From: Dialister pneumosintes
GTDB lineage: Bacteria; Bacillota; Negativicutes; Veillonellales; Dialisteraceae
Length of the DNA stretch: 64,000 nucleotides
Reading direction: 5' to 3'
Assembly (NCBI RefSeq): GCF_001717505.1
Contig: NZ_CP017037.1
Span: 225,001-289,000, forward strand
In this document: positions 37,701 through 46,733 of the stretch, one piece after another
Layout of the letters: every line of letters starts with the position of its first letter
Position numbering within the stretch: the first letter of the stretch is position 1
Position numbers and translations under genes: made by a program
The notes under the pieces: generated by a model
What the model was told of the DNA's origin: nothing
The model's database searches: none
Seen by the model: only the letters and a program-made list of their open reading frames with translations

Positions 37701-37899
37701 TTTAGCATTTATCTTAGGAAATATTCCTTTGGCATTATCATCAGGAGCAGGATCTGTTTCAAGGTCTGAAATGGGGATTGCAGTAGTATTTGGGGTTACT
37801 TCAGCAACTATATTCCAAATCTTTATTGTTCCAATGTTATTTATTGCTTTAGAAAAAATTCATTTTAGCAGTCTTACACAATTTTTAACGAAAAAGTAA
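34765..37899 (+). CDS. RND efflux pump permease (AcrB/HAE1 family, 1044 aa)
   Basis: This is a trimeric proton-driven drug exporter of the inner membrane. It starts MSKFFIERPIFAIVLSLVISIAG, as the family does. The TM4 proton-relay pair DD is in GLVVDDAIVVIEAVEYE. Twelve hydrophobic segments in two halves flank two large periplasmic domains, and the second half has GLAAKNAILIVEYAK with the relay lysine. The length is normal. AAGGAGG precedes the start. The operon has only adaptor and pump, so a TolC-like channel must come from elsewhere. Confidence 0.95.
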   Translation: MSKFFIERPIFAIVLSLVISIAGILCIFTLPVDRYPKITPPQVSVHASYYGADAQVVNDTVAEVIEKQVVSVEGFDSMSSTSNSNGSYSLNVQFKSGIDSDMATVRVQNAVNQATAALPDSVRTLGVTTQKSSGDMAMVIALTSPNNTYDAAFLKNYFSINYLDELKTIPGVGTIQEFGSDYAMRVWLDPMKMTKNNITTTEVVNAIRVQNQQIAGGIIGTAPVTESAALQYIVNAEGRLKTPDEFGTIVLRTNQDGSLLKLKDIARIVMDQRSYDFIARNGGKPSAAIAFSLTDDANAVETLGKIKAKVAEDAKSFPEDMTYSINTDNTDFINASIGEVIETFFEALLLVALIVYVFLQNWRSTLIPMIAVPVSLLGTLASFEVLGFTINTLTLFAMVLAIGLVVDDAIVVIEAVEYEMRYNNKTPKEATYIAMKKVQGPVIGVACVLAAVFVPVAFLGGVMGILYKQFALTIAISVVISAFTALSLTPTLCASMLKEIEKKSGERSHLNKVWDTFNDYFDRMVKVYGIFLRKLAQRIMIPLGVLVGITIISVGLFIKLPTAFLPQEDNGYFLAAFSLPEGAVNTRTNQQISGFLKFMEQQAGVESTLGITGFDILSGGQKANAGTSFVKLKSWKERNSPEQSVNALIGKAFAYGAMNPGANVIALNPSPIPGLGVSGGFSLYILNKNGSSMEEMNAIVGKFLAAANQRPEISKAYTTFRMDTPAYKYDVNRLKAQKNQVNIGDVFSTLATFYGGASINDFTAYGRNFKVIAEGDTPYRMNVSDNKYVTVRDGMGNMVPIGNFITPTQTSTAAVITRFNNFPAIKIGGSNAEGYSSGQALNALADVAKEVLPSGYSYAFAESSQQEVEAGSKTVYALSLGILFVFLSLAALYESWKIPFTVLFGLPTGFFGATIAAFLFNVYNDIYFQIGLLTIIGLAAKNAILIVEYAKVRVDNGMDIVESAIEASEIRLRPILMTSLAFILGNIPLALSSGAGSVSRSEMGIAVVFGVTSATIFQIFIVPMLFIALEKIHFSSLTQFLTKK

Positions 37900-37903
37900 T
37901 TAT

Positions 37904-37934
37904 AAAAAGACTTACCTTGAGGGGTAGGTCTTTT
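37904..37934 (+). terminator. terminator of the RND pair
   Basis: AAAAAGACTTACC pairs with GGTAGGTCTTTTT (one wobble). Confidence 0.85.
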
Positions 37935-38001
37935 TAGTTGTTATATAAACTCATGATATACTAAAAGAAATTATATTTATAGAAATAGGAGCTGAAAGAA
38001 T

Positions 38002-38655
38002 ATGACGATTAAAGCAGTGGTTTTTGATTTAGATGGAACTTTATTGGACTCACTGGAAGATATTGCTTTTTCTGTCAATGCTGCCATGCGTAAAGTATCT
38101 TGCCCGGAACATTCCGTAGAAACTATTCGAAGTTTTGTAGGCTATGGAATAGCAAGGTTAATTAAAGATGCATTACCTAAAGATGTAGAAAAAGGAATTT
38201 ATAAAGAAGCTTGTGATTTTTTTTATAAACATTATGTAGAACATGCCGATAGTAAAACAGTTGTATACCCTGGGATTTTAGATATGTTAAAACAGTTAAA
38301 AAGTATGGGGATTATATTGGCAGTATTATCAAATAAGGCAGAACCTGCTGTAGAAGTATTATGCGATAATTTTTTTCCCGGAATTTTTAAAATAACAGCA
38401 GGCGCAAGAGAAGATTTTTTTAAGAAACCGGATCCTACTCGTTTATTATCTATTTTAAAAGAGTTGGAAGTAACTGCAGCCTCTACTGTTTATGTTGGGG
38501 ATTCTGACGTGGATGTATATACTGCACATAATGCAAAAGTACATTCTATTGCTGTAGATTGGGGATATAGGAATAGAAAGTCTTTGTTGGCAGCAGGCGC
38601 TTCTACTATAGTTTCTAATGCAAATGAGATTATAAAAGCAGTAAAATATATGTAA
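38002..38655 (+). CDS. HAD-superfamily phosphatase, phosphoglycolate phosphatase-like (217 aa)
   Basis: This is a cytoplasmic phosphohydrolase. Motif I is FDLDGTLLDS with nucleophile D9 and D11. Motif II is AVLSNKAE, and motif III/IV is KKPDPTRLLS plus VYVGDSDVDVYTAHNA. A helical cap lies between motifs I and II, as in Gph/PGP subfamily IA. The substrate is likely a small phosphate ester such as 2-phosphoglycolate, but the family is broad. It is preceded by AGGAGCTGA and followed by a hairpin terminator. Confidence 0.88.
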   Translation: MTIKAVVFDLDGTLLDSLEDIAFSVNAAMRKVSCPEHSVETIRSFVGYGIARLIKDALPKDVEKGIYKEACDFFYKHYVEHADSKTVVYPGILDMLKQLKSMGIILAVLSNKAEPAVEVLCDNFFPGIFKITAGAREDFFKKPDPTRLLSILKELEVTAASTVYVGDSDVDVYTAHNAKVHSIAVDWGYRNRKSLLAAGASTIVSNANEIIKAVKYM

Positions 38656-38667
38656 ATAAAATTAAGA

Positions 38668-38703
38668 AATAAAGTTTGTTATTTAATGACAAACTTTATT
38701 TTA
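38668..38703 (+). terminator. terminator of the HAD phosphatase gene
   Basis: AATAAAGTTTGT (38668-38679) pairs exactly with ACAAACTTTATT (38689-38700). Confidence 0.8.
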
Positions 38704-38762
38704 ATTTATAAGGATTATCGTAATAAAAGTAGATGATTTAATAAGAAAGGATTTTATGAAAT

Positions 38763-39929
38763 ATGAGAGAGATGAATGAATTGTTTTATCAAGATGCATA
38801 TATACGTGAGTTTGATACCATTGTTGTTAGTTGTAAGAGGGGGAATAAGGGATATGAGGTCATTTTAGATAATACAGCTTTTTATCCGGAAGGTGGTGGA
38901 CAACCTGCAGATAGAGGATGGTTAAATAAGATTTCGGTTATAGATGTAAAACGACAAAATGATATTATTATACACTTTATGCAAGAACCTTTAATGAAAG
39001 GGACTTGTGTGCATGGTGTTCTGGACTGGCAGAGACGTTTTGATTATATGCAGCAGCATTCAGGAGAACATATTCTTTCGGGGATTATTCATAAAAGATA
39101 TGGTTATGATAATGTGGGATTTCATATGAATGACCATATAGTAACTGTGGATTTTAACGGTTTTATTAGTACTGAAGATGCGTATGCGATAGAAAAAGAG
39201 GTTAACTCTTATATTTGGAGTAATGCAAATAGTTTTGAACGATATCCTACTAAGGAAGAATTAGAGTATATGGACTATAGAAGTAAAAAAGAAATAACAG
39301 GGAAAGTACGATTGGTAGAATATCCCGGTGCCGATTGTTGTGCATGTTGCGGAACTCATGTTGCTAATACCGGAGAGATTGGGTTAATGAAAATTCTTTC
39401 TATAGCAAAACATAAAACCGGTGTTCGTTTAGAAGTTGTTTTTGGTAGTCGGGCTATGGCTGATTATAATACGAAGCATAATTTAAATAGTAAAATATCA
39501 AATATGTTTTCGACAAAGCCTTATGAAATAGCAGATGCTGTTGAAAAAGTGTTACAGGACACAGTTTCTTTAAAACAGCGTGTACAAGAAATTTATGAAT
39601 TTTATTACAAAGCAAAAGCAGAGAACATACCTAAGGATAGTAAAAGTGTTTTTTTATATGAACCACATATGACAAATCTTGAGATTAGAAGGTTTTGTGA
39701 ATTTTTATTAAAAAATAAAGTGGCACAAACAGCGATGATTATATCTAAGAAAGCGGATTCTTATTTTAATTATGTAATTGGAAGTAGAGAGAAAGATATG
39801 AAAGCATTGGGAAAAACACTTAATCATGAGTTATGTGGTAGAGGTGGTGGTAAAGTAGAAATGATTCAAGGTAGTTATCAATCCGATTTTGAAAAAATTC
39901 AAGCAGCTTATACAAAATATTTAAAATAA
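38763..39929 (+). CDS. AlaX-type alanyl-tRNA editing protein with C-terminal DHHA1-like domain (388 aa)
   Basis: The protein is a free-standing version of the alanyl-tRNA synthetase editing domain, which hydrolyses mischarged Ser- or Gly-tRNA(Ala). The beta-barrel start is NTAFYPEGGGQPADRGW. The zinc site is H99 and H103 (QQHSGEHIL) with C195 and H199 (CCGTHV). The C-terminal region ends GRGGGKVEMIQGSYQ, as DHHA1 domains do. The start is uncertain: an ATG at 38756 fits AAGAAAGG better in spacing but opens only a 7-codon frame that overlaps this gene; ATG at 38763 or 38772 starts the long frame. Confidence 0.88.
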   Translation: MREMNELFYQDAYIREFDTIVVSCKRGNKGYEVILDNTAFYPEGGGQPADRGWLNKISVIDVKRQNDIIIHFMQEPLMKGTCVHGVLDWQRRFDYMQQHSGEHILSGIIHKRYGYDNVGFHMNDHIVTVDFNGFISTEDAYAIEKEVNSYIWSNANSFERYPTKEELEYMDYRSKKEITGKVRLVEYPGADCCACCGTHVANTGEIGLMKILSIAKHKTGVRLEVVFGSRAMADYNTKHNLNSKISNMFSTKPYEIADAVEKVLQDTVSLKQRVQEIYEFYYKAKAENIPKDSKSVFLYEPHMTNLEIRRFCEFLLKNKVAQTAMIISKKADSYFNYVIGSREKDMKALGKTLNHELCGRGGGKVEMIQGSYQSDFEKIQAAYTKYLK

Positions 39930-40037
39930 AAAATAAATTATTTATATATAGGATATATAGCAAGACAAGAAACTGTATGATATACTGTACTCATTATATT
40001 TTCGCATATTGCAGAGTGGTAGAAGAGGAGGGAAAAT

Positions 40038-41408
40038 ATGCGAGGACAGTTTTCAACTAGATTAGGATTCATTCTTGTGTCAGCAGGATGTGCTATTGGT
40101 CTGGGAAACGTATGGAGATTTCCTTATATTGCAGGTAAATATGGCGGGGCTATGTTTGTTCTGTTCTATTTAGGCTTTTTAGCAATTTTAGGACTTCCTA
40201 TTATGGCATGTGAATTTGCAGTCGGAAGAGCAAGTCAGCGAAGTGTAGCTACTTCATTTGAAGTATTGGAACCTGAGGGAACTAAGTGGCATTGGTATAA
40301 ATACGGTGCTATTGCCGGCAATATACTGCTTATGATGTTTTATACTACTATTTCCGGTTGGATGGCATACTATTTTTATAAAATGCTCGTAGGCGATTTT
40401 AATGGACTTACTGCAGAGGCTGTAGGTATTCTGTTTGGAAATCTATTGGCAGATCCGTTAACCATGTTTGGATACATGGCAGGTATTGTTGTGATTTGTT
40501 TTGGTGTTTGTTATTTAGGGTTACAAAAAGGTGTTGAACGTATCACTAAAACAATGATGCTTTGCTTATTGGCACTTATGATTGCATTGGCGATTAACTC
40601 CTTGTTACTTCCCGGAGCGGGGAAAGGATTGGAATATTATTTACTACCCAATTGGCAACGCTTTATAGAGTATGGTGCACAAGAGGTTATTTTTGCTGCT
40701 ATGGGACAAGCTTTTTTTACTCTATCACTTGGTATTGGTGCGTTAGCTATTTTTGGAAGTTATATTGGTAAAGAAAAGAGGCTGGCAGGTGAAGGTATTT
40801 GGATTATTATGCTAGATACTTTTGTAGCGGTTATGTCAGGTCTTATTATATTTCCGGCATGTTTTAGTTATGGAGTGGATCCGGGAAGTGGGCCTAATTT
40901 GCTGTTTGTATCCTTGCCTAATGTTTTTATTCATATGCCATATGGACAGATTTGGGGTTCTTTATTTTTCTTATTTATGATATTTGCATCTTTTTCTACG
41001 GTAATTGCTGTATTTGAGAATTTAACTTCTTGTTTTTCGGAATTACTTGATGTAGATAGGAAGAAAATTATATTATGTCTTATTCCTACCATAATCATTT
41101 TATCTTTACCATGTATTTTAGGTTTTAATGTTTGGAACGGATTTCAACCATTGGGGACCGGAACCGGAGTATTAGACTTAGAAGATTTCTTCGTAAGTAA
41201 CAATATACTTCCTTTAGGTAGTTTATTATATCTTGTATTTTGTACCAGTCGCTATGGTTGGGGATGGAAGAATTTCTTTCAAGAAGTAAATACAGGAGAA
41301 GGGTTAAAATTTCCGCAATGGTTAAGAGTTTATATGACATGGGGATTACCATTGATTGTGCTGTATATTTTTGTAACCGGTTATTATAGTATCTTTTTTG
41401 CTAAATAA
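40038..41408 (+). CDS. sodium:neurotransmitter symporter (NSS) family transporter, copy 1 (456 aa)
   Basis: This is an Na+-coupled amino acid transporter with the LeuT fold and 11-12 membrane segments. TM1 carries GCAIGLGNVWRFPYIAGKYGGAMF, the Na+ and substrate site region of the family. GAGGAGG precedes the start. Bacterial NSS proteins such as MhsT and TnaT take up hydrophobic or aromatic amino acids, which fits an amino-acid-using organism. A close paralogue follows 128 bases later in the same orientation. Confidence 0.94.
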   Translation: MRGQFSTRLGFILVSAGCAIGLGNVWRFPYIAGKYGGAMFVLFYLGFLAILGLPIMACEFAVGRASQRSVATSFEVLEPEGTKWHWYKYGAIAGNILLMMFYTTISGWMAYYFYKMLVGDFNGLTAEAVGILFGNLLADPLTMFGYMAGIVVICFGVCYLGLQKGVERITKTMMLCLLALMIALAINSLLLPGAGKGLEYYLLPNWQRFIEYGAQEVIFAAMGQAFFTLSLGIGALAIFGSYIGKEKRLAGEGIWIIMLDTFVAVMSGLIIFPACFSYGVDPGSGPNLLFVSLPNVFIHMPYGQIWGSLFFLFMIFASFSTVIAVFENLTSCFSELLDVDRKKIILCLIPTIIILSLPCILGFNVWNGFQPLGTGTGVLDLEDFFVSNNILPLGSLLYLVFCTSRYGWGWKNFFQEVNTGEGLKFPQWLRVYMTWGLPLIVLYIFVTGYYSIFFAK

Positions 41409-41536
41409 TCATGATAACAAAAATATATGGAATCTAGACTTAATATGATATACTATTTGAAAGATGTTTCAAGACCGTATTATATATATGGCTAATAGCA
41501 TCTAACAGTAGGATTTGTAGCATGGGAGGAGTTAGT

Positions 41537-42904
41537 ATGCAAGGAAAATTTTCGACTAGATTAGGTTTTATTCTAGTATCGGCAGGATGTGCCATCGGAT
41601 TGGGCAATGTATGGAGATTTCCATACATCGCCGGAAAGTATGGTGGAGCAACTTTTGTTCTTTTCTATTTATTGTTTTTAGCAATATTAGGATTGCCCAT
41701 CGTTATGTGTGAGTTATCAGTTGGACGAGGTAGTCGGATGAGTGCTGCCGGATCTTTTGATACATTGGAACCTAAAGGTACTAAATGGCATTGGTATAAA
41801 TATCCGGCTATTGCTGGAAATGTGTTGCTGATGATGTTTTACACTACAATTTCCGGGTGGATGGTTTACTATTTTTACAAAATGGTTACTACCGGATTTA
41901 AAGGGATGGACTCTACTGCTATATCTAATGTATTTGGGGATTTGCTCAACCAACCAATAACAATGGCAGGATGTATGATTTTTACCGTCATTATTTGTTT
42001 CGGGGTATGTCTTATGGGACTTCGTAATGGGGTAGAACGTATTACGAAAATTATGATGGTTGTACTTATTTTGTTGATGGTTGCTTTGGCTATTAACTCA
42101 TTAACATTACCGGGGGCTATTGATGGATTAAAATACTATCTCTTACCGGATTGGAATCGTTTTGTTGAAGGGGGAGCACAAGAAGCTATCTTTGCCGCTA
42201 TGGGACAAGCATTCTTTACTCTTTCTATCGGGCAAGGTTCCATAGCAGTTTTCGGTAGCTATATTGGGAAAGAAAAGCGATTAATGGGAGAAGGTATTTT
42301 AATTATACTTTTGGATACCTTTGTTGCTATTGTTGCGGGACTTATTATATTCCCTGCTTGTTTTAGTTATGGAGTGGATCCGGGAAGTGGTCCTAATTTA
42401 TTATTTGTTTCCTTACCTAGTGTGTTTTCTAATATGCCTGGCGGACAAATTTGGGGCTCTTTATTTTTCTTATTTATGATATTTGCATCTTTTTCTACAG
42501 TAATTGCTATCTTTGAAAATTTAACTACCTGTTTTGGAGAATTGTTTAATTTAAAAAGAAATACTGTTATTTTCGCATTGATTCCAGCTATTATTTTATT
42601 GTCGTTACCTTGTGTATTAGGTTTTAATATATGGAGTGATATTCATCCTTTGGGTGGAAATAGTGGAATATTAGATTTAGAAGATTTCATTATTAGTAAC
42701 AATGTACTTCCTTTAGGTAGTCTAGTATACCTTACTTTCTGTACAACTCGTTATGGCTGGGGATGGGACAATTTCTTTGAAGAAGTTAATTTAGGAACCG
42801 GATTAAAATTTCCGGCATGGATTCGGACATATATGACTTGGGGATTACCGGTTATTGTTCTTTATATTTTTATTAGCGGATATTATGCAATGTTCTTTAA
42901 ATAA
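41537..42904 (+). CDS. sodium:neurotransmitter symporter (NSS) family transporter, copy 2 (455 aa)
   Basis: This is a paralogue of the preceding gene, alike along its whole length (for example SCAIGLGNVWRFPYIAGK region, YGVDPGSGPNLLFVSLP and GSLFFLFMIFASFSTVIA). The start at 41537 (MQGKFSTRLGF) follows GGAGG at 41525-41529; it matches MRGQFSTRLGF of copy 1, so the longer frame from 41522 is not used. The C-terminal half differs most, especially near residues 115-140. A terminator follows. The two may differ in substrate preference. Confidence 0.94.
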   Translation: MQGKFSTRLGFILVSAGCAIGLGNVWRFPYIAGKYGGATFVLFYLLFLAILGLPIVMCELSVGRGSRMSAAGSFDTLEPKGTKWHWYKYPAIAGNVLLMMFYTTISGWMVYYFYKMVTTGFKGMDSTAISNVFGDLLNQPITMAGCMIFTVIICFGVCLMGLRNGVERITKIMMVVLILLMVALAINSLTLPGAIDGLKYYLLPDWNRFVEGGAQEAIFAAMGQAFFTLSIGQGSIAVFGSYIGKEKRLMGEGILIILLDTFVAIVAGLIIFPACFSYGVDPGSGPNLLFVSLPSVFSNMPGGQIWGSLFFLFMIFASFSTVIAIFENLTTCFGELFNLKRNTVIFALIPAIILLSLPCVLGFNIWSDIHPLGGNSGILDLEDFIISNNVLPLGSLVYLTFCTTRYGWGWDNFFEEVNLGTGLKFPAWIRTYMTWGLPVIVLYIFISGYYAMFFK

Positions 42905-42907
42905 TAT

Positions 42908-42942
42908 AAAAAATAGACGATCTGTTGATCGTCTATTTTTTA
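42908..42942 (+). terminator. terminator of the NSS pair
   Basis: AATAGACGATC pairs with GATCGTCTATT around TGTT, followed by a T-run. Confidence 0.88.
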
Positions 42943-42998
42943 TGAAGAAGTTTATTTTATACCATAAATAATATTTGTCGCTATGTGAGTTGAATATG

Positions 42999-43222
42999 TG
43001 TTACAATAAAGAGCAATTGTAAAGGGGAGCGTATTTTCATTACAAGCAAGTATATAGTTATGTGCTACAGTAAAAACATAGAAAATATAAAATAATCAAA
43101 TAAAATAAAGATGAGAAATACAATCTTGATATAGAGGAGAAAATTATTATAAAACTATGGATAAGATACGAAACCCCATTAGTTTAGGAAATAAAAATTT
43201 CAAAGTATAATAAGGAGAAAAG
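42999..43222 (+). promoter_or_regulatory. long leader of the DEAD-box helicase gene
   Basis: An extended -10 (TG-T-TACAAT, ending 43007) suggests a transcript with an untranslated leader of about 210 bases. The leader contains a 17-codon frame at 43157-43210 (MDKIRNPISLGNKNFKV) that stops just before the helicase ribosome binding site, and a 7-codon frame near 43111. Long leaders are common on cold-induced helicase genes. No strong hairpin is visible. Confidence 0.4.
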
Positions 43223-44782
43223 ATGGAAGTTAGTAAGGCAAATGAAACAATTCAATGTAAAGAAAAGGTAACAACTTTTGTAGATTTAGGAGTCAGTAAA
43301 GAAATTATTAAAGCAGTAAGTGATATGGGGTTTGAAGAGCCTACTCCTATTCAAAAAATGTCGATACCGGTAGCTTTGCAAAAGCAGGATATTATTGGAC
43401 AGGCACAGACCGGTACCGGAAAGACTGCAGCTTTTGGTATTCCTATTTTAGAAAATATTGATATCTCCGCTCCGGGACCGCAAGCTATTGTACTTTCGCC
43501 AACAAGAGAACTTGCTATTCAATCTGCAGAAGAAATTAATCATTTAGCACAATATTTGTCTACTCATGCATTACCTATTTATGGTGGACAAGATATTAAT
43601 CGTCAATTTAGAGCATTAAATAAAAAACCGAATATTATTGTAGCAACGCCGGGTCGATTAATGGATCATATGGAACGTGGTACAATTGATTTATCTCATG
43701 TACAAATTTTAGTTCTTGATGAAGCTGATGAAATGGTTAATATGGGCTTTATCGATGATATACGCACTATATTAAAAACGATTCCGGAAGAAAGACAAAC
43801 CATGCTGTTTTCGGCGACTATGCCTGCTACGATTCGTGATTTGGTAAACTCTTTTTTAAGAGAGCCACAGTTAGTTAAGGTGAAGTCATCTACGGTTACC
43901 ATTGATTTGGTAGAGCAGCAATATATTGAATTGCCGGATCGCCAAAAATTTGATGCATTATGCCGGTTATTAGATATGCAAGCTCCTGAATTGGCAATCG
44001 TATTTGTTCGAACAAAGCGTCGTGCTGATGAAGTAACAGAAGCTTTAAAGAAGCGTGGATACTCAGCAGAAGGGATTCATGGAGATTTATCACAGGCTAA
44101 AAGAGATTCAGTTATTAGGCAATTTAAAGAAAATACAATAGACATATTAGTTGCAACGGATGTGGCTGCTCGTGGATTAGATATTAGCGGCGTTACACAT
44201 GTATACAATTTTGATTTGCCTCAAGATCCTGAAATCTATGTACACAGAGTAGGAAGAACCGGTCGTGCAGGACAGACAGGGCAGGCAATCACTTTTATAA
44301 TCTCTAGAGAAATGGGTCAGTTTAGAGCTATTGAACGAGCTATTCGTCGTAAGATTACACGGAGAACAGTGCCTACATTATCTGAGGTTATTGCTGAAAA
44401 TCAACGAAGTGCTATTACACAACTGGTAGAAACAGCCGGAAATTCCGGACTGGAAGAATTTAGAGAAAATGCAGAAGAATTACTTAATAATATTGACTCT
44501 ACCACTTTAGTGGCAGCTGCTATTAAGTTATTGACCAAACAGCCGGATGTAACACCTGTATGTATTAGTACGGAAGCACCATATGGTCGTCGTAACGGCT
44601 TTAAAGGTGGACGTGGATTCCGAAATAGTTCACGTAGAGGAGATAGAAACTTTAGACGCCATAAAGAGGAAGAACGCCATGGCGGAAGAAGAGGAACTAA
44701 ATCGAGTTCTTATGGGAAAAAGAAACAAACAAAAGATAGACGTCCTAAAGAATCGGCATTTAAACCATATTTTAAAGGTTAG
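43223..44782 (+). CDS. DEAD-box ATP-dependent RNA helicase (CshA-like, 519 aa)
   Basis: This cytoplasmic helicase remodels RNA in ribosome assembly and mRNA decay. The motif order is complete: Q motif FEEPTPIQKMSIP, I AQTGTGKT, Ia PTRELA, II DEAD, III SAT, IV IVFVRTKRRADE, V ATDVAARGLD, VI HRVGRTGR. The C-terminal tail after about residue 450 is very rich in Arg, Gly, Lys and Ser (RRNGFKGGRGF and after), an RNA-binding extension. TAAGGAG lies just before the start. The likely counterpart is CshA of Firmicutes. Confidence 0.94.
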   Translation: MEVSKANETIQCKEKVTTFVDLGVSKEIIKAVSDMGFEEPTPIQKMSIPVALQKQDIIGQAQTGTGKTAAFGIPILENIDISAPGPQAIVLSPTRELAIQSAEEINHLAQYLSTHALPIYGGQDINRQFRALNKKPNIIVATPGRLMDHMERGTIDLSHVQILVLDEADEMVNMGFIDDIRTILKTIPEERQTMLFSATMPATIRDLVNSFLREPQLVKVKSSTVTIDLVEQQYIELPDRQKFDALCRLLDMQAPELAIVFVRTKRRADEVTEALKKRGYSAEGIHGDLSQAKRDSVIRQFKENTIDILVATDVAARGLDISGVTHVYNFDLPQDPEIYVHRVGRTGRAGQTGQAITFIISREMGQFRAIERAIRRKITRRTVPTLSEVIAENQRSAITQLVETAGNSGLEEFRENAEELLNNIDSTTLVAAAIKLLTKQPDVTPVCISTEAPYGRRNGFKGGRGFRNSSRRGDRNFRRHKEEERHGGRRGTKSSSYGKKKQTKDRRPKESAFKPYFKG

Positions 44783-44783
44783 T

Positions 44784-44816
44784 AAAAAACACCCCACATA
44801 GCTGGGGTGTTTTTTG
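44784..44816. terminator. bidirectional terminator between helicase and nadE
   Basis: AAAACACCCCA and TGGGGTGTTTT stem with A and T runs on both sides, between convergent genes. Confidence 0.88.
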
Positions 44817-44846
44817 TTAGTGTAAAATTTATACATTAAAGGTTTA

Positions 44847-46733
44847 TTATTTTTTTAATAGAGTTTCTTTTAATTGCAAATATTTAGTGGTGTAATAAGG
44901 TTGAAGTTGAGATTCTCTTAGGTCAAATCCATAAGAACGTCGACTCACGGAAAGTATAGGAGGCGATTGTATTCTTTTGGCAACGGAAAATCCTGAGAAA
45001 AGGTTCCACCATTTTTCTAAATCGGAAATAAATTCGAATGGAGTCTTAAAAATTTCACTGGATTTTCTTGTACAACCTAAATGTTTATCCAATGTACCAT
45101 CGATGTACCAACCGAGAATGGTTTCCGGGGTGGCACGATTCCACGGTTCGATAAAACTTTTTAATAAATAGTCATGATACTCATAGATTAAAGGATCACC
45201 GAGCCCTTTTTCTATAGATTGTGCAGGGGATAATTCTGCACTTGGATTAATGTTAAAATTTTCGGCAGGTATTATTTCTTGATTAAAGAATGCATTAAGA
45301 CTATGACCTAACTCATAAATTTGATGTTTCCATAAATCTCCTGTAGCGGCAATAGCACCTGCTAAATCACCATATAAAGTGCCATAGCCGACAGTGAGTT
45401 CCGTTTTATTTGCATTGCAAGTAAAAATTCCTTGGAATTGTGCAGCAAGACTTGCTAGGACTCGACCGGAACGATCTCTTGCTTGCATATTTTCTTGCAT
45501 GAAAGAGGTAATTGGTAGTTGTTGTATCCCCTTTGTAGTTTGAATAGAAAGGTTATGTAATTCCGAATAAGTATTAGCTATAGGTTGATGAATAGGAATA
45601 GAAACATAAGGACAATTTAGGTTTAATGCAAGTTGATGAGCAAGATTTTTAGTTACATGGGAGTTAAATTGAGTAGGAAGATTTACTAATAAAACTTGAT
45701 CAGCGGGGAGAATGCTGCGGTATAAGGCTGCATTTACAGCAGAATCGATACCTCCTGATACTCCTATAACGACATGATGTATCTGAATTGATTTTAAAAA
45801 TTCAGATAAACCATAACGTAAAGCTTCTAGTACAGAAGGGGAAGATGCGTAAATAGTAGCTTCGTTAGGTGTAATAAGTCCTATATTTTCGTTTAATGAA
45901 AATATAGTGCTGGACGGATTAAAAGCAGTTGTTTCTCCGGTAAGAATTCCTTGTGCATTATAAGAGGCGCTTTGTCCATCAAAAACATAACAGTTTTTTC
46001 CATTATTTTGCATGCCGCATTGATTTACATATAGCATGGGAATTTGGAGATCTCTTGTTAATTTAGAAATCATACGATGACGTTTTTGATTTTTTTCCAA
46101 AGCAAAAGGCGAGGCGGATAAGTTAATGAATAATTTTACTTGTTTGTCTTTTAAAATATGCATAGGACGAATGGGATAGTTTTCATCCCAACTATCCTCA
46201 CATAAAATAATGCCACAACAAAGAGGTTCTTTTTGTGAAGGGATTGGAAGGTGGAAAGGTTGTAAAGTGGCTTCTATAGGCATATGATTTTCAGCAGCTA
46301 CTTCAATCATACTTGTAAAATGTCTAGGATCATCAAATTGTCTATAATTGGGTAATAGTGTTTTGATTGTATAAGGGAGATTGCTATTAGTAGGAGATAC
46401 TAATTTACCATTATAAGCTGCAAATGCTGCATTATATTTTCTGACATGACCGTCATTTCCTATAAGAGTTCTGTCAACAGCTACGTTTCCCCAAACAATA
46501 GTTAAGTTTTGTGAAGCTTCAATAATCCGTTGCCCATAAAGTTTACATTCTTCTAAAAAAGAATCTTGTTCCCAAATGTCACCAATGAGATATCCGGAAA
46601 GACACATTTCAGGTAAAACAAGTACGTCAACCTGTTTTTGTTTTGCTTTTTGAATTTCTTTCTCTATAAGTTTCCAATTTGCTCTCACATTACCAGGGAC
46701 AACTGCTAATTGTACGGTTTGAATTTGTATCAT
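44847..46733 (-). CDS. nadE: glutamine-dependent NAD+ synthase (628 aa)
   Basis: NadE makes NAD+ from deamido-NAD+, ATP and glutamine. The N-terminal nitrilase-type glutaminase domain has VDVLVLPEMCLSGY (catalytic Glu region) and CCGIILCEDSWDENYP (nucleophile Cys). The C-terminal synthetase domain has the PP-loop GVSGGIDSAV. The two-domain form frees ammonia and channels it internally. The start at 46733 (MIQIQTVQL) has AAGGAGGACTT upstream; the longer frame from 46790 is not supported. It is a single gene, divergent from the radical SAM gene. Confidence 0.94.
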   Translation of the reverse strand: MIQIQTVQLAVVPGNVRANWKLIEKEIQKAKQKQVDVLVLPEMCLSGYLIGDIWEQDSFLEECKLYGQRIIEASQNLTIVWGNVAVDRTLIGNDGHVRKYNAAFAAYNGKLVSPTNSNLPYTIKTLLPNYRQFDDPRHFTSMIEVAAENHMPIEATLQPFHLPIPSQKEPLCCGIILCEDSWDENYPIRPMHILKDKQVKLFINLSASPFALEKNQKRHRMISKLTRDLQIPMLYVNQCGMQNNGKNCYVFDGQSASYNAQGILTGETTAFNPSSTIFSLNENIGLITPNEATIYASSPSVLEALRYGLSEFLKSIQIHHVVIGVSGGIDSAVNAALYRSILPADQVLLVNLPTQFNSHVTKNLAHQLALNLNCPYVSIPIHQPIANTYSELHNLSIQTTKGIQQLPITSFMQENMQARDRSGRVLASLAAQFQGIFTCNANKTELTVGYGTLYGDLAGAIAATGDLWKHQIYELGHSLNAFFNQEIIPAENFNINPSAELSPAQSIEKGLGDPLIYEYHDYLLKSFIEPWNRATPETILGWYIDGTLDKHLGCTRKSSEIFKTPFEFISDLEKWWNLFSGFSVAKRIQSPPILSVSRRSYGFDLRESQLQPYYTTKYLQLKETLLKK

